From: Polyangiaceae bacterium
GTDB taxonomy: Bacteria; Myxococcota_A; Polyangia; Polyangiales; Polyangiaceae
Length of the DNA stretch: 64,000 bases
Assembly (NCBI GenBank): GCA_013361525.1
Contig: JABFXY010000054.1
Span: 29,489-93,488, forward strand
Direction of reading: 5' to 3'
Program-made: the position numbers and the translations under genes
In this document: one piece after another, positions 45,677 through 54,661 of the stretch
Layout: the number at the start of each line of letters is the position of its first letter
Position numbering within the stretch: position 1 is the first letter of the stretch
The notes under the pieces: generated by a model
What the model saw: only the letters and a program-made list of their open reading frames with translations
What the model was told of the DNA's origin: nothing
The model's database searches: none

Positions 45677-48600
45677 GATTGAGCCCGCTCGCGCAGAATC
45701 GGCTCGAGCTCGGCGAACGGGCCGTCCCCGAAGGAGGAAAGCCTCCGTGCGGCGGTTGCAATGGCCGCGTTCACGCCCGCGGGGATAGCCGGCATCGCGA
45801 GCTCCGGGAGCTCGGCGAGGTCGATCGCGGCGAGCGATCGATGGAAGGGGGATTCGTCCTCGCCCGTTCGTTTGCCGCGATCGTTCGCGGCTTGCTGAAG
45901 CGAAATCGCGAGGTCTGCAGGCGCGGCTCCCTGTGCCCAGCGATAGAGGCATTGATGGACGAGCGGCGGAGCGTCCTCCACCGTAGGAAGGAGCGAACCG
46001 CCGACCGCCTGCGCGACCCGACGCCTATCGTCGAGGCCGGAGCCCGACGACGCCTGCAAGAACGCCAGAGCCGATCGGAGCTGTGCGGTGCCCAATGGGT
46101 GGAGAAGCCTCGCCAGATACGCGAGCTTGCGGACGCTTCGGGTGGCCGAGTCGTCGCGAAGCGATTGCGCGTCGAGCGACTTCAGGAGAATTTCGAGCTC
46201 ACCTTTCCAATCGGTGGCGATAGGCACCTCCACCCAAGCAAACCTGCGTTTGAGGGCGTCGGACAACCGAAAGAGGTAATGGCGATCGACGCCGTTCAAC
46301 GTCGCGATGATGCGAAAGTCGCGCGGAATCGGCAGCTCGCTCGTTCCGTCCTGCGATTGCTCGCCCGCATACGGCAGGCGAAGCTTCCGCGTTTCCAGCG
46401 CGGTGAACAGTGGGCCCATTGCGCGGTCCATATCGGCGCGGTTCAGCTCGTCGAGGATCAGCCACGTTCCGCCGGCGGTGCGACGGCTCCATGTGGCGAC
46501 ATCATTTTCGGTCGAACCCATCCAATTGCGCCAGACCGCTTCCGTTACGGCGCCGGGCCGAAAACGGAACTCGAAGCCGCTCGCGCCGCCGTCGATGGGA
46601 GTAATCGGGTGTGGCCAGAAGCCGCCGACCACTTCGAATGGGGTCCAATCACTCGACGCCGTGACCGAAAATGCGTCGTACCCGAGCGCCGCGCAGAGCG
46701 CTGTCGCGAGCGAGCTCTTCCCGGTTCCGACAGGGCCAATCAACAGGACGTGGCGGCCCGCGGCGAGCTCGGCGGTGAGGATCTGCAACAGGCCTTGCGG
46801 CAGAATCAGCTTCGTCTCGATATCGGCAAACGCCGCGGCGAGCCGGTCCCACACCGGACGAAATGGCGGGTCGAAATCGGTTCGAATGGTCGCCGATAAC
46901 GGCGGGTGATCCGACGGCTTCGGTGCGTCGGCGAGCTGGCCTTTCAGCGCGACCTGCGCGACGCGCTGGTCCGCCTCCGCCATCCCGGCGAGCTTCATGA
47001 TGTCCTTGGCCGCCGTCGCCAAGGCATTCGGATCGGATCGGCTCGCGACGGGCGATGCGACGAGCGCGTTCGGGAGCTCCTTCTTCACCTTTTCGAGCGC
47101 GCCGGCGATGGCCGCGGGTAGGTCGTCGCGGAAGCTCTCGAACAGGCGAGCCGCCTCCGCGACGTTCACCACGATCGAGCCCGCGATCGGCGCCTCGCGC
47201 ATATCGGGTAGCTCTTCGATGTCGTCGGCCGCGTTCGCGTCCGCGTAGAGGACCGGCATTCCGAATCCGATTCGTCCGAGCTCGCCCGCGTGACGAGCGC
47301 GGTGGACGGCGCGCTCGATGTTGCCGCCGGTCTCGGCGAGCTCTTCGTAGAACGCGCTGACGAAGTCGGTGCTGTACAGCTGAGGAACCTCGACTTGCAT
47401 CGCGACGACCGGGATGCCGACGTCGCGGACGATCGCGTTTGCGATACCGTCGAGCCGATCGTCCGCTGCGCCCTTCGGCGGGACGACGCCCGAATAACAC
47501 GAGCCGAGCAGCGCAAACCGGCACGACCCGTTCTGCAATCGACTGACGAGCTCGTCCGATAGTGCTTCCACCGTTTCGGCGGAATCCGCGGCCTTGTGTA
47601 CGACCAGCGACGCATTGCCGATCGTCGGCGAAAGCCCGTGCCCCAAAAAGTGGAATGCGTCGAAGTCGCTCTTTGCGAGCTCTTTCAGCAGATCCGCTTT
47701 GGCGGCTTTCGGCAAAGGAATGACCGACGCGCGTGCCTTGCGGACGGCGTTTTCGATCTGGGTCGTGTGTACGCGATCGTCGAAGTCCTTCTTCGGATTG
47801 GCCCAGGCGAAGAGCACGCGCGCGAGCGGGGCCATGCGTAGGCCGAGCGGGGCGCCATTGCATTCACAATGGCGAAGGATCGAGACCCGCCGGTCGAGGA
47901 GGAACGTCTCTTCCACACGTAGGTACTCCCACGGGACGCCGGCCGCGTCGTCGTCGAGGTCGAGCACCAGCCGGATGTCGGCTCGCTCCGTCACCGTGAG
48001 CACCGCGCGCGACGTTTCGTCCGGGAACAGAATGTTACCGAGGACGTCGCCGAGGCGCTCGACGTCGGCGCGGTCGGTGACTTGTTGAATCACGTCGCGG
48101 ACGTCGCGGAGGCGGAAGCTCGTACTCAGAATGGCGACGGGCGTGTCCAGCCAATTGGGGGGTAAGGAGCGGGTCTTGTGCTCGATGGTGAGCCGGTCTT
48201 TTTGGATTTGGATTCGGCGCGTGGGGTTGGTCGCGATGGTACGCGGCGCAGCGGCGCTCCGTGGTGCTTCGGACGGCGGGTTGCCAGCGACGACGACCTG
48301 CGTTGCTGGCCGTTGATGCTGAGCCCGGGTATCGACGGCGGCGGCTTCCGGCTTGTCTGCTGGCGGCGGTGAAACCGGCGCCGTGCCGAGCGCTCGATCT
48401 TGGTGCGCTCGCCGATCTGAGAGCGAGCGCCGTTGATGAAACAGCTCCAGCTCGACTTCGGAAGTCAGCCACGACCGGCTCGGTGCCGTGAAGACGACGT
48501 TGCGGAGCGATTGCATCGGAAGGTTGCTCGTGAGGGTCTTCAAGAGCTGTTGCACCGCCTCACGAATTCCCTCCGACGGGGTCGTCCGGTAGACGTCCAA

Positions 48601-50217
48601 TGGGATCGCAATTGAGACCGCGCCGAATTCGTCCGCAACCTTGAGCGCGCGCACCTCGGCCGCGAACTGCGCGACTTTCCCGCGCTCCGGGTTCGCCAGC
48701 ACGACAACCCCGAGCTCGTTCCGGTCCGCGATTACGTAAAGCTCATGGAACTCCTTGATCAGCGGATTACCGAGCCGCGTGCGCAATTCGCGCGGAAGCG
48801 TATCCGTCGTGGTCGCCAGCAGCGCCTCGACGGGCAATTCCCACGGACGCACGGTCTCCACAAAACTGAGGCGGAACGACGTCGGCGGCGAGGACGGATT
48901 GCCATAGAGCTCGAGTCGCAGTTTCGCCGCGTCTTCCGAATCATTGGTCTCGACGCAAGCGACGAGGAGATCTCTCAACCCGATCGACGTACGATTGGTG
49001 CGCGCAGCGATCTGTGCGGCCGTCGTGATCGCCGCGCGAGCGTCCGGGCGGAGTATCTCCGAGAACGACGTACGCGGCCGGTCCACGACCGTTTCGAGAT
49101 CGATAGTGAGCTTGTTGCCGATCGTCGCGCCCGTGAAACCGAGCGAAGCCAGTCCGGCTGGAAGATTGGTTCCCCACGCGGTGAGGACGGAGGTTGCGAG
49201 GACGCCGACGCCGATGGAGCCCGTCGTCTCCCCGACTTGGTGTGCAAACCGCAGCGCCCGCTCGACGTCTCCGTCGACCTGGTGCTCCGACCATATCGAG
49301 GAGGTCTGAACGTCGCTCCGCTGTGACAGCGGTGCCGCCTGAGGCGCCACGAGAATCCTCTCCACCTGCCGGCCGAGGTCGCTCATCGAGGGGACGGTAA
49401 AGACGACGTCTCGGATCGAATGCGTCGACGGAAGGCCCGCCGAGACGAGCCGGCGAATCTCTTCCGGGTTCGTTCCGTCGTCGAGCGGAACCGCCAGGGA
49501 GAGCGCGCCGTATTCATCGGCGACGCCGGAGAGCGCGCGAATGTCTTCGAGCGACAGCGACCGATCGTCGTCGAGCAGGACGACCACGCCGACACCCTCT
49601 TTGAGCTCGGTGCGGAGCGCGCCGCGGACATTCCGATGAGGCTCGCCCTCGAGAATGGCTTGCTGCAATGCGCGGGGTGCACGCTCGCGCGCCGCGCGCG
49701 AAAGAATCACCATTTCGACGGGGAGATCCCACGGGTGATCGGTTTGCGAGAAGCCGAAGCGAAGCCGTCGCTCGTTGGGGCGGCGCTGGCCGAAGAGCAG
49801 CGCGCGCAGCTGTGCCGCCTCGTCGGAGCCGTTGACCTCCATGCAACCGGCGAGGAGGTCGCGCACGCCCATCGCGTCCCGGTTCGCGCGCGTCGCGATC
49901 AGCGCGCCGAGCCGCAATGCCTCGCGCGCGTCGGTTTGGAGAACATTGGTACCTTCGCTGTCGACGGCAGACTCGAGCTCCCCGCCGTAGATCTCGACAC
50001 CGAGCCGGCTCCCGACGGCGGCGGCATTGAATCCGAGCTGTCGGAGCCCGTCCGGCAGACGCTCGCCCCACCTCGAGAGGACGGCGGTCGCCAGCGCGCC
50101 GACGCTGACGCCGTCACGACGAAGCCCATAACGCCGCGCGAGCTGCAGCACGTCGCGGACTTCGTCGTCGATGGGGTGCTCGTGCCAGAGAAGATCCGAC
50201 GGCTCGGTCCCTTCCAC
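45673..50217 (-). CDS. Tandem Clp-N-like modules + CHAT protease + McrB-type AAA+ ATPase
   Basis: 1514 aa. Residues ~10-290 and ~305-595 are two copies of one ~290-residue module; the helical start of each (VGALATAVLSRWGERLPDGL / VGVLATSVLTAWGTNLPAGL) resembles Clp-N repeats, and each ends in a Rossmann-like half (GVVVLLDD..., DEYGALSLAVPLD). A linker (~600-670) leads to a CHAT domain (~690-990) with PWEYLRV, His860 (FHFLGHG) and Cys907 (LLGSCYSG). The C-terminal AAA+ domain (~1130-1400) has Walker A GPVGTGKSS (Lys1167), Walker B LILDELNRAD (Asp1256, Glu1257), sensor Asn1308 and RRF (1324-1326), the McrB/MoxR type. This suggests a sensor-gated protease controlled by NTP. Confidence 0.85.
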   Translation of the reverse strand: MEGTEPSDLLWHEHPIDDEVRDVLQLARRYGLRRDGVSVGALATAVLSRWGERLPDGLRQLGFNAAAVGSRLGVEIYGGELESAVDSEGTNVLQTDAREALRLGALIATRANRDAMGVRDLLAGCMEVNGSDEAAQLRALLFGQRRPNERRLRFGFSQTDHPWDLPVEMVILSRAARERAPRALQQAILEGEPHRNVRGALRTELKEGVGVVVLLDDDRSLSLEDIRALSGVADEYGALSLAVPLDDGTNPEEIRRLVSAGLPSTHSIRDVVFTVPSMSDLGRQVERILVAPQAAPLSQRSDVQTSSIWSEHQVDGDVERALRFAHQVGETTGSIGVGVLATSVLTAWGTNLPAGLASLGFTGATIGNKLTIDLETVVDRPRTSFSEILRPDARAAITTAAQIAARTNRTSIGLRDLLVACVETNDSEDAAKLRLELYGNPSSPPTSFRLSFVETVRPWELPVEALLATTTDTLPRELRTRLGNPLIKEFHELYVIADRNELGVVVLANPERGKVAQFAAEVRALKVADEFGAVSIAIPLDVYRTTPSEGIREAVQQLLKTLTSNLPMQSLRNVVFTAPSRSWLTSEVELELFHQRRSLSDRRAHQDRALGTAPVSPPPADKPEAAAVDTRAQHQRPATQVVVAGNPPSEAPRSAAAPRTIATNPTRRIQIQKDRLTIEHKTRSLPPNWLDTPVAILSTSFRLRDVRDVIQQVTDRADVERLGDVLGNILFPDETSRAVLTVTERADIRLVLDLDDDAAGVPWEYLRVEETFLLDRRVSILRHCECNGAPLGLRMAPLARVLFAWANPKKDFDDRVHTTQIENAVRKARASVIPLPKAAKADLLKELAKSDFDAFHFLGHGLSPTIGNASLVVHKAADSAETVEALSDELVSRLQNGSCRFALLGSCYSGVVPPKGAADDRLDGIANAIVRDVGIPVVAMQVEVPQLYSTDFVSAFYEELAETGGNIERAVHRARHAGELGRIGFGMPVLYADANAADDIEELPDMREAPIAGSIVVNVAEAARLFESFRDDLPAAIAGALEKVKKELPNALVASPVASRSDPNALATAAKDIMKLAGMAEADQRVAQVALKGQLADAPKPSDHPPLSATIRTDFDPPFRPVWDRLAAAFADIETKLILPQGLLQILTAELAAGRHVLLIGPVGTGKSSLATALCAALGYDAFSVTASSDWTPFEVVGGFWPHPITPIDGGASGFEFRFRPGAVTEAVWRNWMGSTENDVATWSRRTAGGTWLILDELNRADMDRAMGPLFTALETRKLRLPYAGEQSQDGTSELPIPRDFRIIATLNGVDRHYLFRLSDALKRRFAWVEVPIATDWKGELEILLKSLDAQSLRDDSATRSVRKLAYLARLLHPLGTAQLRSALAFLQASSGSGLDDRRRVAQAVGGSLLPTVEDAPPLVHQCLYRWAQGAAPADLAISLQQAANDRGKRTGEDESPFHRSLAAIDLAELPELAMPAIPAGVNAAIATAARRLSSFGDGPFAELEPILRERAQS

Positions 50218-50221
50218 GCGT

Positions 50222-53200
50222 CTATTCCTCCCTCAACCTCGCGGACGGATCACCATAGAGCACGTACGCGCGCGCGTCGTTGCGCTCGAGCCACGATATG
50301 ACGAGCTCCTGATCGGTGGCTGCGTTTGCACCCGGGCGGAGCACCTCGGCGATGGCCGCCGAGTAGGTCGCGCCGCGGGCGTAGAGATCGACCGCGGCGG
50401 TCCCGAGGCAGCCGCCCGCGAGCACGCGCTGGAGGAACGCCTCGAAGGGCACGACGTGAGGCGCGTCGGAGCCTTTCGGTTGAATCGAGAAGCCCCAGGC
50501 GCGATCGACGTGGGCGAGGACGGCGATCGCGCCCTTCTTGTGGCCGAGCAATCGCCGCGGCAGCGCTGCCGCGAACGGCTTCGGCGCGAGCTCGATCTGG
50601 ACGTCGAACGCGTAATCGTCGAAGCGCGGTGTTCCACCGCCGTAACAAGCGAAGAGCAGCGCCACGAGGCCGGTTGCGTCCATGTCGTCGGTGAAGTCTC
50701 CGGCGGAGACGCGGTGCGCTGGTTTGATGGGTCCACCCATCCAATCGCTCGTAATCAGCGCGCCCTGCTCCTTCATGAGCTCCGGATCGTCGTTGCTGAG
50801 GCCCATTCCGTGCCCGGCGGTCATCACGACCGCATTCGAGGTCGCGTCCCCGAGGAGCTTGAGGAGCGTGGCGCGGTTCGCATCTTTTCCGAGGATGAGC
50901 TCTTGTTTGATCTCCAGTCGTTCGGCGAGCGAGCCCATCCCCGGCTCACCATCGTGAAGCGGCGTCAGGAGGTGCTTCGACGAGAGCGCCGTCGCGGCGT
51001 CCCCGGTGTGCGTCGGCCCGAAGAAGGTGAGGCCGCGTTTTCGCGCAGGGACCTTCTTCTCTTCGTACGCGAGGAGGGACGCGGCGTAGGCGGCGTATTC
51101 CTCGGCCTTGTCGAAGCAGAGCCGGCCGACCGAATATTCGAGGCTGAGCAGGTATTGCAGCTCGAAGGGAATGGCGTCGGGCGGGCCGACCAGCAACAAG
51201 TGAAATGGGACCTTGTGGGGCCGCACACCGCCGGGCGCGACGCCGTGGCGGGCGAGGAATGCGCGGAAGTCCTCCCCCGGCTGGAGATCGAGCTCGCGGT
51301 AGAACTGCTGCGCCGCCGCCTTTCGCTTGGCGAGGAGCGGGGCGAGCGCGGTCTTCACCTCGTCCGGTGTATTGGGCCCGTACACCACACCCCAACCGAC
51401 CTGCTTCAGATTGGCTTCGTTGGTCCCAGGGGGCGGCCCGAATGAAAGATGCTTCTTTCGCTGTGCGGCTTCGGTCTCGGCCGGACGAGCCGGCGCGAAG
51501 CCCGAGCGGATCTTCTCCGCCAGGGCGGGGACGTCGATCGACTTGAAGAGCGGCTCACCATCCGACTTGCGAATACCGTTGAAGGAGATCATGGCGTTTT
51601 CCGTTTTGGGTGGGGAGAAGGAGATGCCTCCGGGCGAGGCCGCGGGCGGCTTCTGCGGTGTCGTGGTCGCGGCCTCGAGCGGCGTGCGCTGGCGGCGCGA
51701 GCGGCCGGGAGGAGCGCCGTCGTAGAGCTCTTCCCAATTGGCGCGACGCGCGCCCGCGAAGGGCAGCTCACCGGGGTTTACGACGCGAGGCTGGCGCGTC
51801 TCCGGGCGAGGCCGGGCGCGCTTCCAGTCGTCCTGGAAGAACGGGAGGAGGTATTGCGCAATACGTTCGTCGTCGAAAAGGAGGCTCGCATCGCGGTTCG
51901 AGACCGTCCCCTCGTTGGACCAATTGTGGCTTCCGATGAGCGCGCGTTTGCCGTCCACGAGGACGAGCTTCGCGTGAAGGCGCGGCGCAAACCGGAAGAC
52001 CTGGAGCGGGAACCCGACGGCAAGCAAGAGCTCCACCTTCTCCGGCGCCATGTAGTTTCGAAGGAGGATGCGTACGTCGAGGCCTGCGTCGACCTTCGTG
52101 CGCAACGTCGCAATCAATCCGAGAAACTCCGGGAAGTTGTCGAATAGCTTCCCCTCGGCTTCGTCGCCGATGAGATTGATGTATTGGTTTTCGATGTAGA
52201 CCGACTCTTTGGCGCCTGCGATGAGCTCCGTGACATGGCCGACGAAATTGTCGGGTGTGAGGAGCGGCCGGACCTTGACGCGATCCGTCAGCTCGAGGGG
52301 GGCTCGGTACCGCGCCGGCGCGAAAGAGATGGGCTCTTGTTCGTCGACGATCGCGAGGTCGGGTGTCTCGGCGGCGACGGGGGCCTCGAAGCTCGTCGGC
52401 AGGGTTCGATCGAAATCGAGATATTGCTCGAACACGCCGGCGAGCTTTTCGTGCTCGACGACCACGTGGTATTCGCGGTTGTAGGTGCTGCCGAATTTGG
52501 GGGGCAGCGCCTCCGGTTCGTTGATGGGGTCGAACGGCGGCAAGTTCGATGATTGCCAATTGCCGGTCGAGAGACAGAAGCGCTCGCCGTCCTCCTCGGC
52601 GACCTTGATGTGATATGCGCGGGCGAAGGCGCCGCCGCTGCCGACCGACGCGCGGACGAAGTCGAAGCGCCGGCCGAGGTGCCGCTCGAGCCGCTGCATG
52701 ACGACGTCGCCGTGGATGTCGTTCGCCTTCGACCCGTTTTCCGGAATCGCTTCTTGATTGGGGTGTAGACCGATGTTCAAAAACGCGGTCTCACTCGCCC
52801 GGAGGTTGTCCCGGACCGCTTGGTAGACGTGGGGCGCGGTGAATTGGTAAATCCCGACGGCCATTCGATCTCGCGCGGGCTCGGCGAGAAAGTCGCGCAG
52901 GAGCGGCCAACCGGCATCCGGGCTTGCAGCGATCTTCAACGTCATCGTGTCGTCGATCGGCTCGAGGTCGGGGAGGCCCTCCGCGTGGTAGGTACCGCGC
53001 CTCGGCGCAAAATCCACGATGTCGGGCTGAAGCAACGTTCGCTCGAGGGCGCGCGGTGCACGCGGATCCGCAGTCAGCTGCTCCGCCGGAGACGCCTCCA
53101 CCAGGGCGACCGGCACACCGAGCTCCGCCGATAGGTTGCCCTGGTAAACGACCGGCGGCCGGAACGCGACGACCACGGCGGGGACCGGCTTCGCTGCTTC

Positions 53201-53332
53201 GAAATCGAATCCCGCTCGAATGGCGACGACGCCGTCGATGGATGCGATTCGCTCGCGGTGTTTCTTCAAAGCGGCGAGGATGGGCTCGAACGCTGCCTTC
53301 ATTTCGCGGGTAGGGCCGAGGTCTGTCGACAT
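50222..53332 (-). CDS. HKD (phospholipase-D-type) protein fused to His/Cys protease-like domain
   Basis: 1036 aa; AGGAGA precedes the ATG at 53332. Two HKD halves: HIKVAEEDG with His241/Lys243/Asp248 followed by STGNWQ, and HAKLVLVDG with His453/Lys455/Asp460 then IGSHNWSNEG. Both are complete, so hydrolase activity (nuclease or lipase) is plausible. After a Pro/Thr/Arg-rich linker (~500-620) the C-terminal domain (~640-1036) looks like a gingipain/CHAT-type clan CD peptidase: LLLVGPPDAIPFELQYLL, TAGHGMG with His841, and LFACYGGG with Cys896. No signal peptide. The fusion implies that proteolysis and hydrolysis are linked in one effector. Confidence 0.83.
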   Translation of the reverse strand: MSTDLGPTREMKAAFEPILAALKKHRERIASIDGVVAIRAGFDFEAAKPVPAVVVAFRPPVVYQGNLSAELGVPVALVEASPAEQLTADPRAPRALERTLLQPDIVDFAPRRGTYHAEGLPDLEPIDDTMTLKIAASPDAGWPLLRDFLAEPARDRMAVGIYQFTAPHVYQAVRDNLRASETAFLNIGLHPNQEAIPENGSKANDIHGDVVMQRLERHLGRRFDFVRASVGSGGAFARAYHIKVAEEDGERFCLSTGNWQSSNLPPFDPINEPEALPPKFGSTYNREYHVVVEHEKLAGVFEQYLDFDRTLPTSFEAPVAAETPDLAIVDEQEPISFAPARYRAPLELTDRVKVRPLLTPDNFVGHVTELIAGAKESVYIENQYINLIGDEAEGKLFDNFPEFLGLIATLRTKVDAGLDVRILLRNYMAPEKVELLLAVGFPLQVFRFAPRLHAKLVLVDGKRALIGSHNWSNEGTVSNRDASLLFDDERIAQYLLPFFQDDWKRARPRPETRQPRVVNPGELPFAGARRANWEELYDGAPPGRSRRQRTPLEAATTTPQKPPAASPGGISFSPPKTENAMISFNGIRKSDGEPLFKSIDVPALAEKIRSGFAPARPAETEAAQRKKHLSFGPPPGTNEANLKQVGWGVVYGPNTPDEVKTALAPLLAKRKAAAQQFYRELDLQPGEDFRAFLARHGVAPGGVRPHKVPFHLLLVGPPDAIPFELQYLLSLEYSVGRLCFDKAEEYAAYAASLLAYEEKKVPARKRGLTFFGPTHTGDAATALSSKHLLTPLHDGEPGMGSLAERLEIKQELILGKDANRATLLKLLGDATSNAVVMTAGHGMGLSNDDPELMKEQGALITSDWMGGPIKPAHRVSAGDFTDDMDATGLVALLFACYGGGTPRFDDYAFDVQIELAPKPFAAALPRRLLGHKKGAIAVLAHVDRAWGFSIQPKGSDAPHVVPFEAFLQRVLAGGCLGTAAVDLYARGATYSAAIAEVLRPGANAATDQELVISWLERNDARAYVLYGDPSARLREE

Positions 53333-53392
53333 GGGATCTCCTTGCGAGCGATTCCGGTGAATGAAGAGCGGCGAGCACGACGATCGTGCCCG

Positions 53393-54658
53393 TCAAATGC
53401 GATTCGTCGTGTCGAAGCCGAAGAGCCAATCGAGCGAGGTGCCGTCGCCGACGACATTCGTGACGAGCTCCCTCGGCCGCGCCCGCGCGGAGAGGGAGCG
53501 TGCATACGCGAGCGCGGCGTCCACCTTCGGATCCGCCTCCTTCATCGACGCGCGTACGTCGGCGAGTCCGTCGACCAGCCAGCGTAGCCCGTCGGTGAAA
53601 ATGGGTGGTCCCGCGGCTGCGGCGGCGACGAGCGCCGCCTTCGCCTCGTCGAACGTCTCGCGTTTGCCGTCGAAGGGGCGAAGGAGGCGCGACGCGTGGA
53701 CGATGCTCGCGTCCGGAATGAACGAGAACATGTCGGCGAGGTTGCGTGTCCAGGCAACCTCCGGCGAGCCCACGCGCAAGAGGCAATACGCGCCCACGAC
53801 GGCGCCCATTGGATTGGCCATTTTCGAGAACAACATTTGATTCGCGCGATTCGCGACGAAGGGCTCCAGGCTCATCGCGCTCGCGACGTCGCCCGACGCG
53901 AGGTATCCGAGCACCGGGCCGACGTCTCTGTCGCGCACCAGGACGTCGGCGTCGATTGGCGGGCTCAAGGCGCTGGAGGCGTCGGCGCGAAGGACGACGT
54001 CGACGCCGCTCGACCCGCGCCACGGAATGGGCAGTAGGATCGCGAGTGTCTTTTCGGCGGTCGTGCCGTCTGCGGCCGTGCATTCGGCCGTTGCCAGCAG
54101 AGCGAACCGTGTGGCCTCGTTCTCGTGTGGATCGAGCCGTAGCGTCCACGATGTTTTGCTGCGCTCGAGAGCGTCGGCCGCGACTCCTGTCGAGCGATCG
54201 AAGAGGGGCGTCACGTCGATGTTCTTGTCGCTGCACCTCGCGAGCCCGAGCGACCGCACGATGCCCATTCCGACACCGCAGGGCGCGTCGTCGTCGCCGG
54301 CGCGAACTGGAAAGGCCGGTGGAGGCGGAGCGGGAGGCACGGGCGCCATTTCACCCCGGAACAGGTCATCGAAAGGTCGCGCCTTGGGCGAGACCAATCG
54401 CTCGAGCTCCGTGGCCTTCTCGGACTTCTCCGTCACGAACGATGCTTTCGCGCCGGCTTCGGCGACGTTCACCTCGGTCGTGAGCACGCGCCCGGAGGGC
54501 AAGCGCAGCTCGACGAGCGCGCGTCCGAGAGGAACATCGATCGTCTCCTCCCGTCGGACGATGACGGTGCGCGCTTTCTCGGAAGAGGGGCGGACGACGG
54601 CGACGAGCGCGAGGTTGGCGCTCTCGTCACCTTCGATGCTGAGGATGAGGGGCGGCAT
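53393..54658 (-). CDS. Conserved-looking protein of unknown function in the protease operon
   Basis: 421 aa. The first ~90 residues look like a small beta-sandwich (LVAVVRPSS, RALVELRLPSG, TEVNVAEAGAKASF). A Pro-rich linker (VPPAPPPPAFP) follows. The C-terminal half is helical and contains ANQMLFSKMANPMGAVVGAY and CLLRVG then RNLADMFSFIPDASIVHA; a similar 'K..NP.AA..GAY.LLR' block recurs in proteins beside caspase-like genes, as I recall, but I cannot name a family. Gap to the caspase gene is 3 bp. A role as adaptor or regulator is a guess. Confidence 0.65.
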   Translation of the reverse strand: MPPLILSIEGDESANLALVAVVRPSSEKARTVIVRREETIDVPLGRALVELRLPSGRVLTTEVNVAEAGAKASFVTEKSEKATELERLVSPKARPFDDLFRGEMAPVPPAPPPPAFPVRAGDDDAPCGVGMGIVRSLGLARCSDKNIDVTPLFDRSTGVAADALERSKTSWTLRLDPHENEATRFALLATAECTAADGTTAEKTLAILLPIPWRGSSGVDVVLRADASSALSPPIDADVLVRDRDVGPVLGYLASGDVASAMSLEPFVANRANQMLFSKMANPMGAVVGAYCLLRVGSPEVAWTRNLADMFSFIPDASIVHASRLLRPFDGKRETFDEAKAALVAAAAAGPPIFTDGLRWLVDGLADVRASMKEADPKVDAALAYARSLSARARPRELVTNVVGDGTSLDWLFGFDTTNRI

Positions 54659-54661
54659 CGC

